Origin: Kiritimatiellia bacterium
GTDB lineage: Bacteria > Verrucomicrobiota > Kiritimatiellia > RFP12 > UBA1067
Length of the DNA: 64,000 nucleotides
Reading direction: 5' to 3'
Assembly: GCA_016296065.1 (NCBI GenBank)
Contig: JAEDKA010000008.1
Coordinates: forward strand, 21,537-85,536
Shown: positions 40,256 through 47,635 of the stretch, piece after piece
Layout of the letters: each line of letters begins with the position of its first letter
Numbering within the stretch: the first letter of the stretch is position 1
Translations under genes and position numbers: made by a program
Notes under the pieces: generated by a model
The model's input: only the letters and a program-made list of their open reading frames with translations
Told to the model about the DNA's origin: nothing
The model's database searches: none

Positions 40256-42547
40256 TCAGCGGATGATTACGGTCAATCCCGGCTTGACAAAATACGCCGT
40301 GAGAACCTTTACGCCGCCATCACCCGCAACCAACTTCGTCCGCCATGCACCACTTGCAGAAGGTTTGTCTACAACGACCTTCGCCCTGCCGGACGAACCG
40401 CTCCCGGCCGTAAGGATCGTGTATTCCTGAGCTGTGTCCAGTTCGCCCGTCAGCTTCACCGTCAAGTTGGCGACATCGACATCTGTCTCGAATGTCGGCG
40501 TGTTTTCCGCTTCGGCCGCGATTTCGACGCACGATCCCGCCTCGAACGTCGCGCCTTGCGTCGCCGTGAAGCTGCCTGCGAGCGCGCCATGCTCCTTGAC
40601 GGTGATAGGAACCTTGATAGTGCCGGCCCCCCCAAGGACGGCGTTCGTGACGATGATTGCCGTTCCCGCAGTGAACTCGGCGGAATCGATGTTGAGCCGT
40701 CCGCCCTGCACCGTCGTCGTGCCGCCGTAGACGTGGTTCGTACCCGTGAGCGTCCACGTACCGTCGCCGACCTTGACGAGCGAAGTCTTCGTGCCACTCG
40801 TCTTTGTCTCATACTGGCGGATGTTGGCCGCAAACGTGCCATCCTTTCCGAGCGCGCCGACCTCCAACGTGAGGCCGTCCTTGTAGGTACGCAATTCTGA
40901 GTTGGTGTAGGCAAGGGCATCTTCCGTCCCCGTGACAAGGTGGCCGATCCTGAAGACGGTGCCAGCCGTATTCTCCTTGGCGGCAATGTAAAGGAAATTG
41001 CGTGCACTCTCTTCCTTGTTCGTCATCACGACAGTTGCATTTACGAGAGAGGCCTTTCCGTCCGTAAAGTTGTTGGCGCGCTCCATGTAAACGCCCTTCC
41101 AATCCTGCGAACCATCATGCGCATACTCCACATAGAGCGTCCCCGTGAAATCCGACGTATCTCCGTTCAGGTAGATGGAGGGATGATGTCCGTTGCCGAT
41201 ACATAGTTCACCGTCGCCGAGAATCTTGCCCGTCAACGTAACCTTTATGTTATCACCCGCATTAGGATCGAAGTTAAGCTTGTTGCCTTTTCCGTATACG
41301 TAGATGTCCTGACTCCACGTCCCGTAATCATAGGAAGTGGGGTTGGTTGTTGCGAACTCGACCCTCGCCCCTTCCGTGAGCGTCACATCACCTGAGCCGA
41401 ACTGCTTGGGGCTGCGTACGCGCAGCGACACATTTGAGAATACCGTCCCGCCTGTATGATAGTTATCGCCCCCCCAAAACTGAACGTTGTCTTTTCCGGT
41501 CGTTATGTATTTCAGATTTCCGCCCAACCGACCGAGATAGTTGCACTTCGCATCACCCCCGAAAACGCCCGCCGTCATTGTCGAAAGCATTGCGTCCACG
41601 GAATTGGTTATCATCACGATGTTATCGCCGGAACTCGGAACTCGCGTCATGGAGCCGATTGTCAGATCATGGCCGTTGAGATCTATCGTCGTGTTTGCGT
41701 TGACTTTGATATTCAGATAATGCGTGTCCTTCTCCAGCGTCAACTTACCGCCTTCCTCCAGCGTTAGTTCACCCGTCCACACAGGGAAACTCGCCGCGAT
41801 CCTCGAAATCTGCTCTGCCGTCAACGTCTGGCCGTAGAAACGGACATCGTCGAAATAGTTGCTCTTGTTTTCCGTCAAACCTGTCTGTCGGACTCCTCCA
41901 TTTACGCTGCCGAATTGCCAATGCCCTTCGGCAAGGTCGCTCGTTATTTCCGAGGCAAGAGGTGTGCCGCCATCGTTCACCAACACACCATCCACATACA
42001 GTTTCACATTCTTGTCCTTGTCCATGGTTACGGCGTAGAAATGATAGGCGCTTTCGGCATTGGCGACATCTGCTGTGACAAGATCGGCATGTGCGGCATT
42101 CGTCCAGAACGGCGATACCGTCACTTTGCCCGCACCGCCGGATGCAAGCGCGATGCCACGCGTCTTGGAACCATCGCTGTTGGCGTTGCCGAGTGTAAAG
42201 ATGGCTCCATTGTCCGTCGAGTTGACCTTGGCCACGACACACAGCGTCCACTCGAATGCAACGGCAGACTTGACTCCGTTGCCGTAATCGGTATGGCTCG
42301 TTATCGCACAGCCTCCCTGCGTCAACGCCCATGTATCGCTGCATCTGTTTGTCTCTGGCGAAGCAGAGCCGTAGTTCACCGCATCACAATCGAATTTCCA
42401 CCATACAACAGGAACGATTCCGTTCTCGTCTTCCTGGTTCTGACCTATTGCCAGAGCTCCGCCGAGTGCGGTGCCTCCCGAAAAAAGCGTCAGTGCAGCC
42501 AGTATTGGAAAGATTGATCCGGTTTTCATCTTCGATAGTCCTTTCAT
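40256..42547 (-). CDS. secreted LamG and autotransporter-repeat (PATR) surface protein
   Basis: 763 residues with signal peptide (FPILAALTLFSGGTALG). A LamG/concanavalin-type domain (about 35-250: WWKFDCDAVNYGS, FEWTLCVVAKV, YHFYAVTMDKDKNVKLYVDG, FDDVRFYGQTLTAEQISRI) is followed by beta-helix-like sequence. An autotransporter-associated beta-strand repeat lies near 590-665 (LVKVGDGTWTLTGTNHVYGG, RLNIDSAEF). No enzyme motif or outer-membrane barrel is seen; probably a surface-exposed glycan-binding or structural protein. The ATG at 42547 is used by analogy with the GH2 gene; an ATG at 42529 preceded by AAAGGA is a good alternative. Confidence 0.8.
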   Translation of the reverse strand: MKGLSKMKTGSIFPILAALTLFSGGTALGGALAIGQNQEDENGIVPVVWWKFDCDAVNYGSASPETNRCSDTWALTQGGCAITSHTDYGNGVKSAVAFEWTLCVVAKVNSTDNGAIFTLGNANSDGSKTRGIALASGGAGKVTVSPFWTNAAHADLVTADVANAESAYHFYAVTMDKDKNVKLYVDGVLVNDGGTPLASEITSDLAEGHWQFGSVNGGVRQTGLTENKSNYFDDVRFYGQTLTAEQISRIAASFPVWTGELTLEEGGKLTLEKDTHYLNIKVNANTTIDLNGHDLTIGSMTRVPSSGDNIVMITNSVDAMLSTMTAGVFGGDAKCNYLGRLGGNLKYITTGKDNVQFWGGDNYHTGGTVFSNVSLRVRSPKQFGSGDVTLTEGARVEFATTNPTSYDYGTWSQDIYVYGKGNKLNFDPNAGDNIKVTLTGKILGDGELCIGNGHHPSIYLNGDTSDFTGTLYVEYAHDGSQDWKGVYMERANNFTDGKASLVNATVVMTNKEESARNFLYIAAKENTAGTVFRIGHLVTGTEDALAYTNSELRTYKDGLTLEVGALGKDGTFAANIRQYETKTSGTKTSLVKVGDGTWTLTGTNHVYGGTTTVQGGRLNIDSAEFTAGTAIIVTNAVLGGAGTIKVPITVKEHGALAGSFTATQGATFEAGSCVEIAAEAENTPTFETDVDVANLTVKLTGELDTAQEYTILTAGSGSSGRAKVVVDKPSASGAWRTKLVAGDGGVKVLTAYFVKPGLTVIIR

Positions 42548-42609
42548 AAGTTCACGAAGCTATTTTACACCCGGCTGTGCGTCTGCGCCATCCCTTGATG
42601 GGGGGATGG
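42548..42609 (-). promoter_or_regulatory. promoter and GC-palindrome site of the LamG/PATR gene
   Basis: -10 TAAAAT preceded by GTG at 42562-42567, 14 bases before the ATG. CCATCCCTTGATGGGGGGA (42588-42606) begins exactly 20 bp upstream of the hexamer. About 60 bases here are near-identical to the GH2 promoter region. Confidence 0.68.
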
Positions 42610-42630
42610 TGCATCCCCCGCAAGACAGAT

Positions 42631-45126
42631 TCAGGGTTCTTCTTCATGCAGAATCAGCGAAAGCCTGTACTTGCGTCCGGAATGGACGCGAAACTGCGGC
42701 AGCGCTCTGGCATGCGCACTCCATGAATCGTCACCGCCCACGCCCATCTGTGCCGCGTCGATATTTACGGTAAGCGTTCCGTCAGGCTCCGGCAGTTCCT
42801 CGACATGACGCGCATGCTCAAGGTCCTGCTGCGTCCACGGCCAGACATTGAAGCCAAAGGACGAGCCATCCGCCGCTTCAACAACCAGCGTGCCGATTTC
42901 AAGTCGTGTCGTCTCCGTCCTGTATCCCTGCTCGCCGGGAATGACATAGTTGTTGGGATTGAGCTCCGCTACGCTCATCTGCCATTCGCCGACATTCGTC
43001 GCCGCCCTGCGGTCGCAGTAGTTCTCCCACGGCCCGCGCCCCCTCCAGCGCACCAAGGTGTTCGTGCCGCCGCAAACGCGGAAAGTCAGCCCCGCGCGGG
43101 GTATGTCCGGCAATCCCTCCGCCGCGACGAACAGCCATTCGACCTTCAAGGATCCATCTGGCAGCTCCTGCGTCGCGATATCGCTTGTGCAACCATCGGG
43201 GACTTTCCCCGTTTCGGTCGCATTCTTCCATATCCTGCAGACGCTCGGCATCTTCCAGCCCCTGTCGTTGTCCGTGGGCGCGCGATAGAAGTTCGGCTTG
43301 AACACGATGTCCCCGATCTGCCGGTCTGCGTGCGTGCCGCGGAGAGATGCGGACTGCCTCAGCGTCGCACCAGGCGCATTCGGCAGGGAAAGCGAACAGG
43401 CTCCGAGATTCAGCGCCCGTGCTTCCAGCGCAGAACCGTGCGGACGGCGGAAGGCGTCGAAAATCCCGTTGCAGCAGAAGCCGCCGTCATTGGGACTGTC
43501 GCCGAAATCGCCGCCGTACTTCAGGTTCCCGTCTGCTCCGAGAAGCGCCTGATCTGCAAAATCCCAGATGAATCCGCCTTGATAATGCCGGTTTCTCGCG
43601 ACAAGCTCCCAGTGCGATTCCTGCGAACCGCCCGCATTGCCCATCGCATGGAGATATTCACACTGGACAAGCGGCTTCGGCGGCGCGTTCGTCACATATC
43701 CCTCGCACCTCGCCGCCGGCCAGTACATCGGAGCCAGAATGTCCGAATAGGGCACCGGCCTGTCTGTTGAATACTGAACCGGACGGGATTCGTCTATAGA
43801 CTTGATCGCGTCATATTCAGCCTGAAGATTCTCGCCCTCCCAGCATTCGTTTCCGAGACTCCAGAAATAAATCGACGGATGATGACGGTAGGTCTTCACC
43901 ATATTGACGCCTCGCTCCACGAAAGAACCGCGCCATTCCTTTCGGCAGGCGAGCGACCGACGCGCGTTCCCCTGCCCGGAGCCGTGACACTCCACATTGG
44001 CCTCGCAGACAAGCAACAGCCCGTATTTGTCGCACAGGCGATACCAGTACGAGTCGTTCGGATAGTGACAAGTCCTTACCGCATTGAACCCATATTCTTT
44101 TATGAGTCTGACATCGCGCTCCATCTCCTCATGCGTGACCGCATAGCCGCCGCGGGGGGACATCTCGTGCCGGTTGACCCCCCTGACAACGAGCCTCTCG
44201 CCATTCACGTAAACAACAGAATTTGAAATGGCGATGTCGCGGTATCCGTCCGCCCATGCATACCAGTCGCCGTTTGCGGACTGCCAGGTGCGGACATAGA
44301 GCTTCGGGTTCTCCGGAGACCATTTCTCCGGATCCGCAACCGGCGGCAGATGTGCAGCGTCTCTGACATCGTGCGGCGTGTCGAGACCTTCCGCCTGAAG
44401 CCACACGTCGCGATAGATGCCGGAGAGCCTCCAGAAATCCTGATCCTCCAGATACGAGCCGTCGCACCATCGATAGACAGAGACCTCGACAAGGTTTCCG
44501 CTCTTGTCCAGGTAAGGCGTGACGTCGAACTCCGCAGGCATGCGCGAATCCTCCGCATAGCCGACCTCTCGCCCGTTCATACGCAGAAAGAACGCCGAGG
44601 CGACGCCATTGAATCTCATGACGATGCGACGGCCTTTCCATCGGTCCGGCAACTTGAACGTGCGGCGATACACGCCAAGCGGATTTCGGTAGACGTACTG
44701 CGTGAAATTCGTCGGGGGATCCTCCATGATGTGCGGCGGATTGTTGACATGCGGGTATGTGTAGTTTGTGTAGATCGGGGGATCGTAATCGCCCTGTAGC
44801 TGCCAACATCCGGGCACGGCGATCCTGCCTCGCCTGACCGCGGCGGAGTCCGGTCTCGCCCGCCACTCGAATTCCCAATCGCCGTTCAACGACATGACAT
44901 AAGGCGAATCTTCACGGGGTCTCTCGAGATTTGCCCACGCTCTGGCCGCAGTCTCGTTCGCGAACGGCACAAGCTCATCACGCGGAGCAAGAGTGTTGAC
45001 GCGACTGACCGCCGGATCCTCCCAACAAGGAATTGCCGCTGTCTGTGCGCTGTTCGCCGCATCTCCAGCAGCAACCAGAACGCTTGCGAGGCCGATGAAC
45101 GCTGTCTTTTTTAACAATCCTTTCAT
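42631..45126 (-). CDS. secreted GH2 beta-galactosidase lacking the fourth domain
   Basis: 831 residues against about 1020 for LacZ. Signal peptide at the N-terminus. Jelly-roll domain (SLNGDWEFEW, GVYRRTFKLP), Ig-like domain, then the barrel with VRTCHYPNDSYWYRLCDKYG, acid/base Glu in SLGNECWEG near 425, nucleophile Glu in VQCEYLHAMGN near 490 and GGFIWDFADQALL. After FRRPHGSALEA the chain passes within about 35 residues to FYRAPTDNDRGWKMP of the final domain, so most of the Ig-like domain 4 is missing in frame. The last domain (WRGRGPWENYCDRR, NVWPWTQQDLEHARH) is retained. Probably active on beta-galactosides of plant or host glycans. Confidence 0.88.
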   Translation of the reverse strand: MKGLLKKTAFIGLASVLVAAGDAANSAQTAAIPCWEDPAVSRVNTLAPRDELVPFANETAARAWANLERPREDSPYVMSLNGDWEFEWRARPDSAAVRRGRIAVPGCWQLQGDYDPPIYTNYTYPHVNNPPHIMEDPPTNFTQYVYRNPLGVYRRTFKLPDRWKGRRIVMRFNGVASAFFLRMNGREVGYAEDSRMPAEFDVTPYLDKSGNLVEVSVYRWCDGSYLEDQDFWRLSGIYRDVWLQAEGLDTPHDVRDAAHLPPVADPEKWSPENPKLYVRTWQSANGDWYAWADGYRDIAISNSVVYVNGERLVVRGVNRHEMSPRGGYAVTHEEMERDVRLIKEYGFNAVRTCHYPNDSYWYRLCDKYGLLLVCEANVECHGSGQGNARRSLACRKEWRGSFVERGVNMVKTYRHHPSIYFWSLGNECWEGENLQAEYDAIKSIDESRPVQYSTDRPVPYSDILAPMYWPAARCEGYVTNAPPKPLVQCEYLHAMGNAGGSQESHWELVARNRHYQGGFIWDFADQALLGADGNLKYGGDFGDSPNDGGFCCNGIFDAFRRPHGSALEARALNLGACSLSLPNAPGATLRQSASLRGTHADRQIGDIVFKPNFYRAPTDNDRGWKMPSVCRIWKNATETGKVPDGCTSDIATQELPDGSLKVEWLFVAAEGLPDIPRAGLTFRVCGGTNTLVRWRGRGPWENYCDRRAATNVGEWQMSVAELNPNNYVIPGEQGYRTETTRLEIGTLVVEAADGSSFGFNVWPWTQQDLEHARHVEELPEPDGTLTVNIDAAQMGVGGDDSWSAHARALPQFRVHSGRKYRLSLILHEEEP

Positions 45127-45185
45127 AAGTTTACGCCACTATTTTACACCCGGCTTTGCAGTTGTGCCATCCCTTGATGGGGGGA
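45127..45185 (-). promoter_or_regulatory. promoter and GC-palindrome site of the GH2 gene
   Basis: -10 TAAAAT at 45141-45146, 14 bases before the ATG. CCATCCCTTGATGGGGGGA (45167-45185) begins exactly 20 bp upstream of the hexamer. Confidence 0.68.
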
Positions 45186-45188
45186 GAC

Positions 45189-45209
45189 GGCGGTTTCATC
45201 GAAACCGCC
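45189..45209. repeat. GGCGGTTTC-ATC-GAAACCGCC palindrome
   Basis: Same unit as at 40174-40194 and also followed by CTACCA. It lies between the hipA stop and the GH2 promoter. Confidence 0.7.
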
Positions 45210-45215
45210 CTACCA

Positions 45216-46421
45216 TTATTCTTTCAAACCCAGCGCCGCCTTCACCTCTCGTATCACGCGCGGCGCGGTGCCGAGCGCGAAGCGGTCGGCGACCTGCAAG
45301 AGGTCGTCGTCGGTTATCTTCGACTGCTTGCCGTTGACGGAGAGCTGGTGTCGCCCGCCATGCGCTGACCACGGGTCGTCAGACGGGAATCGCGAGCCTG
45401 TCAGGTCGTATGCCGGCGCAAGCCGCCAGACACCATCCTCTTTCATCATGAACGAAAAGTTCTTCGTGTGGTCGTCGCATTCGTCTATCGCGACATTGAA
45501 CACAATCCTCCGAAACGCCTGTTCAAGCGCCTCGTAGCCAAGATGCAGCGCGTCAACCGTCGCCAGATACTGCTCGTATGTCCTGAATTCCAGCGGCACG
45601 GACATCGGAAAGTGAGCCATGGCCGAAAGCGTCTGGACATGAAAGTGCCGCGAGCCGTCCCTGTCAAAGCGCTTTGTCATGAAATGGCCGAGTCCGTCCA
45701 GTTCGTACAGCGTCGACTCGCACATGTCGACCCCGGCATCCCGCGCCTTTTGATACATCGCGTATTCAGTCGGGCCGCGCCACGGATATTCCCGCGGCGT
45801 AAACTTGATTATCCAGTGCTCAAACCCTTCCGGAAGATCACGGTCGCCGAAAAGAAACTGACCTGTCTCGCGATTCCAGCCGACGAGGGCCTTCGCCTGC
45901 GCACCTCCGACCGAAGAGCCTATCCTTATGATCGCCCTGAGAGCCTCGTCGCCGTCCAGATCTGCAAGCTCGCCGTTGGCAGCTTTCCTGGCCGCTTCCA
46001 CAAGGTTGCGCATCTCAAATGCCGCCGGCCGCCCGCCAGGGCCTCGGTCAGGCTCGTACGTCAACGCGCCAACGGCCCGCCGGCCTATGTAGGCAAGCCT
46101 GTCCAGCGCCGTGATCTCGGAGCGGACATATCCCTTCTCCGTCAACCAACGATCGACGAGACCTCTGCCGAACGCATCCGGCAGCGAATCGGCAAATGCC
46201 GGCGGAAGTCCCTCGTACTCGCTGCGCGGCAGATCGGCAAACGCATACGGCTCTCTGCGAAGCGGCATCATCAGCGGCGCAATCTCAAGACCGGACTTGA
46301 GAAACTTGCGGTCGTACTGAAAAGCATACGTCTCGCCGCGCGAGTCTACGGGAACGATGATGCCGACACGCTGTCCCCATAGCGACACCATCACGCGACC
46401 GACATGCTTGAATTCAGACAT
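45216..46421 (-). CDS. hipA: HipA-family serine/threonine kinase toxin
   Basis: 401 residues. N-terminal HipA domain (VSLWGQRVGIIVP, SLPDAFGRGLVDRWL), activation-loop block SVGGAQAKALVGW near 166-178, catalytic DDHTKNFSFM near 319-328 and the metal site PAYDLTGSRFPSDD. All catalytic elements look intact. E. coli HipA phosphorylates glutamyl-tRNA synthetase and induces dormancy. The ATG at 46421 has AAGGAG seven bases upstream and overlaps the end of the HTH gene by 8 bases. Confidence 0.88.
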   Translation of the reverse strand: MSEFKHVGRVMVSLWGQRVGIIVPVDSRGETYAFQYDRKFLKSGLEIAPLMMPLRREPYAFADLPRSEYEGLPPAFADSLPDAFGRGLVDRWLTEKGYVRSEITALDRLAYIGRRAVGALTYEPDRGPGGRPAAFEMRNLVEAARKAANGELADLDGDEALRAIIRIGSSVGGAQAKALVGWNRETGQFLFGDRDLPEGFEHWIIKFTPREYPWRGPTEYAMYQKARDAGVDMCESTLYELDGLGHFMTKRFDRDGSRHFHVQTLSAMAHFPMSVPLEFRTYEQYLATVDALHLGYEALEQAFRRIVFNVAIDECDDHTKNFSFMMKEDGVWRLAPAYDLTGSRFPSDDPWSAHGGRHQLSVNGKQSKITDDDLLQVADRFALGTAPRVIREVKAALGLKE

Positions 46422-46731
46422 GGACAACTCCTTTCCCCTTGCGACCGGCGCGCTGGCGTCTGGATGCGCCGGACGCCCTTCGCTCGAAAAGCGAATCGTC
46501 TATCTCGGGCGGCGCCAATTCCATAAGCCAATCGGTCTTGCGCAATGTACGACAACAGGATAGAAGAGAAAGCGTAGACGAATTCTCGCCGGCCTCAAGA
46601 TTGCGTACCGCTTTCAGAGAGATTCCGCTTCTCTCCGCCAATGTCTGCTGCGATAGATTATCCGCCAATCTTAACGCCCTCAGATTGCTGCCAAGCGTCT
46701 TCAGCATTTCATCTCGAGTCTTATATATCAT
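46414..46731 (-). CDS. hipB: HipB-like Xre-family antitoxin/repressor
   Basis: 105 residues. A helix-turn-helix of the Xre type at about 12-60 (LGSNLRALRLADNLSQQTLA, SGISLKAVRNLEAGENSS), then a basic tail (FERRASGASRRQRAGRKGKG). As in other hipBA loci the antitoxin gene comes first and would neutralise HipA and repress its own promoter. The ATG lies just downstream of a CCTTATAAGG palindrome. Confidence 0.85.
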   Translation of the reverse strand: MIYKTRDEMLKTLGSNLRALRLADNLSQQTLAERSGISLKAVRNLEAGENSSTLSLLSCCRTLRKTDWLMELAPPEIDDSLFERRASGASRRQRAGRKGKGVVHV

Positions 46732-46737
46732 AACATG

Positions 46738-46788
46738 CCTTATAAGGGTGAAAATCGGCTATATTGTAGCACAACATTCCCTATAAGG
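46738..46788. promoter_or_regulatory. hipBA promoter with two CC(T/C)TATAAGG operators
   Basis: CCTTATAAGG (46738-46747) and CCCTATAAGG (46779-46788) are spaced 41 bp, about four helical turns, and bracket AT-rich DNA with a minus-strand -10-like TACAAT. Likely HipB binding sites for autoregulation. The outer one overlaps the stop of the GH106 remnant. Confidence 0.55.
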
Positions 46789-47530
46789 TCAATACTACCT
46801 CTGCCACATTCGCGGAAAAAGCGGGTATGATGAGGCTGGAAGCCGTGAACTCAAGTTCGCGTATCGCAACGGTGTCTGGCGATTCCATTGTGTTCTTCGC
46901 ATCAAGCGCGATTTCGACGCTCTCCCCTTTTTCAAGACGCCTGTTGACGTCGATAGTTTCATCGGCGGTAGCGAGAGGATAGCGCGCAATCTCGCGATAG
47001 AAGTTGAACTTTGCGTCACGGCCGCAACCGGCATCATGACTGGGGGAAGCGGCGTCTCGCCGCTTTTCACAACAAGGGAGACTTCCTTTTTGACGAAGCG
47101 GCGGGACGCCGCTTCCCCCAGTCAAAGCTCCTCCGTCAATCAAATCCACCCGACTTGAGACTTCCACTCTCCACACGAGCTGCTTCATTGACTCCTCGGG
47201 TTTGATCCAGGGTCCGCCGCAGGCGGAATATCCAGGCGAGTTGTGGAGCGAAAGCTCCATCCCGAGTCGCTTCGCCTCGCGGCTCGCCCATGCGACGCAG
47301 TCCTTCCACTCCGCGCTCGCGTAGTCCGCCTTGCCGCGCTTCGCTCCGATGCCGACGTCGAAGATCATCGCCGCCTGGATCCCGCCCGCTTTCATGTACT
47401 CCAGGTCGGCGGTGATGCCATCTTTGGAGATATTGCCGTTCATCCAGTGCCAGTAGCAGTCGGTCATGACTTCCGAAAACGAAGTCATGGAGAGCGCCAC
47501 ACCGCAGACAACCGCATATAATTTCTTCAT
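46781..47530 (-). pseudogene. truncated GH106-like alpha-L-rhamnosidase (5' fragment)
   Basis: About 249 codons of an enzyme that is normally 800-1100 residues. After a signal peptide (KKLYAVVCGVALSMTSFS) it has the GH106 opening WHWMNGNISKDGITADLEYM, GGIQAAMIFDVGIG, EAKRLGMELSLHNSPGYSACGGPWI and ESMKQLVWRVEVS. An inverted pair of AAGCGGCG repeats is inserted, adding about 30 foreign residues. The match resumes with FYREIARYPLATAD and ends at a TAG beside the hipBA operator. The catalytic barrel is missing. Promoter and operator are still intact. Probably truncated when the hipBA module arrived. Confidence 0.72.
47037..47124. repeat. inverted pair of AAGCGGCG REP-like palindromes inside the GH106 remnant
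   Basis: Units at 47037-47065 and, inverted, 47096-47124, with 30 bases between. Same family as 36772-36955. The pair could fold into one long hairpin. Confidence 0.8.
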
Positions 47531-47584
47531 GCGACCATTATACATCAGGGGCAGGACGCCGCAAATCCCCCTATGAAGGGATTA
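47531..47584 (-). promoter_or_regulatory. promoter and GC-palindrome site of the GH106 remnant
   Basis: TATAAT at 47537-47542, 6 bases before the ATG. AAATCCCCCTATGAAGGGA (47563-47581) begins exactly 20 bp upstream of the hexamer and closely matches the GH39 site. Confidence 0.68.
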
Positions 47585-47635
47585 TCCGCACCGACAGGCG
47601 ATTAGATGCCTACGGCACTTGACGATGAACTATCC

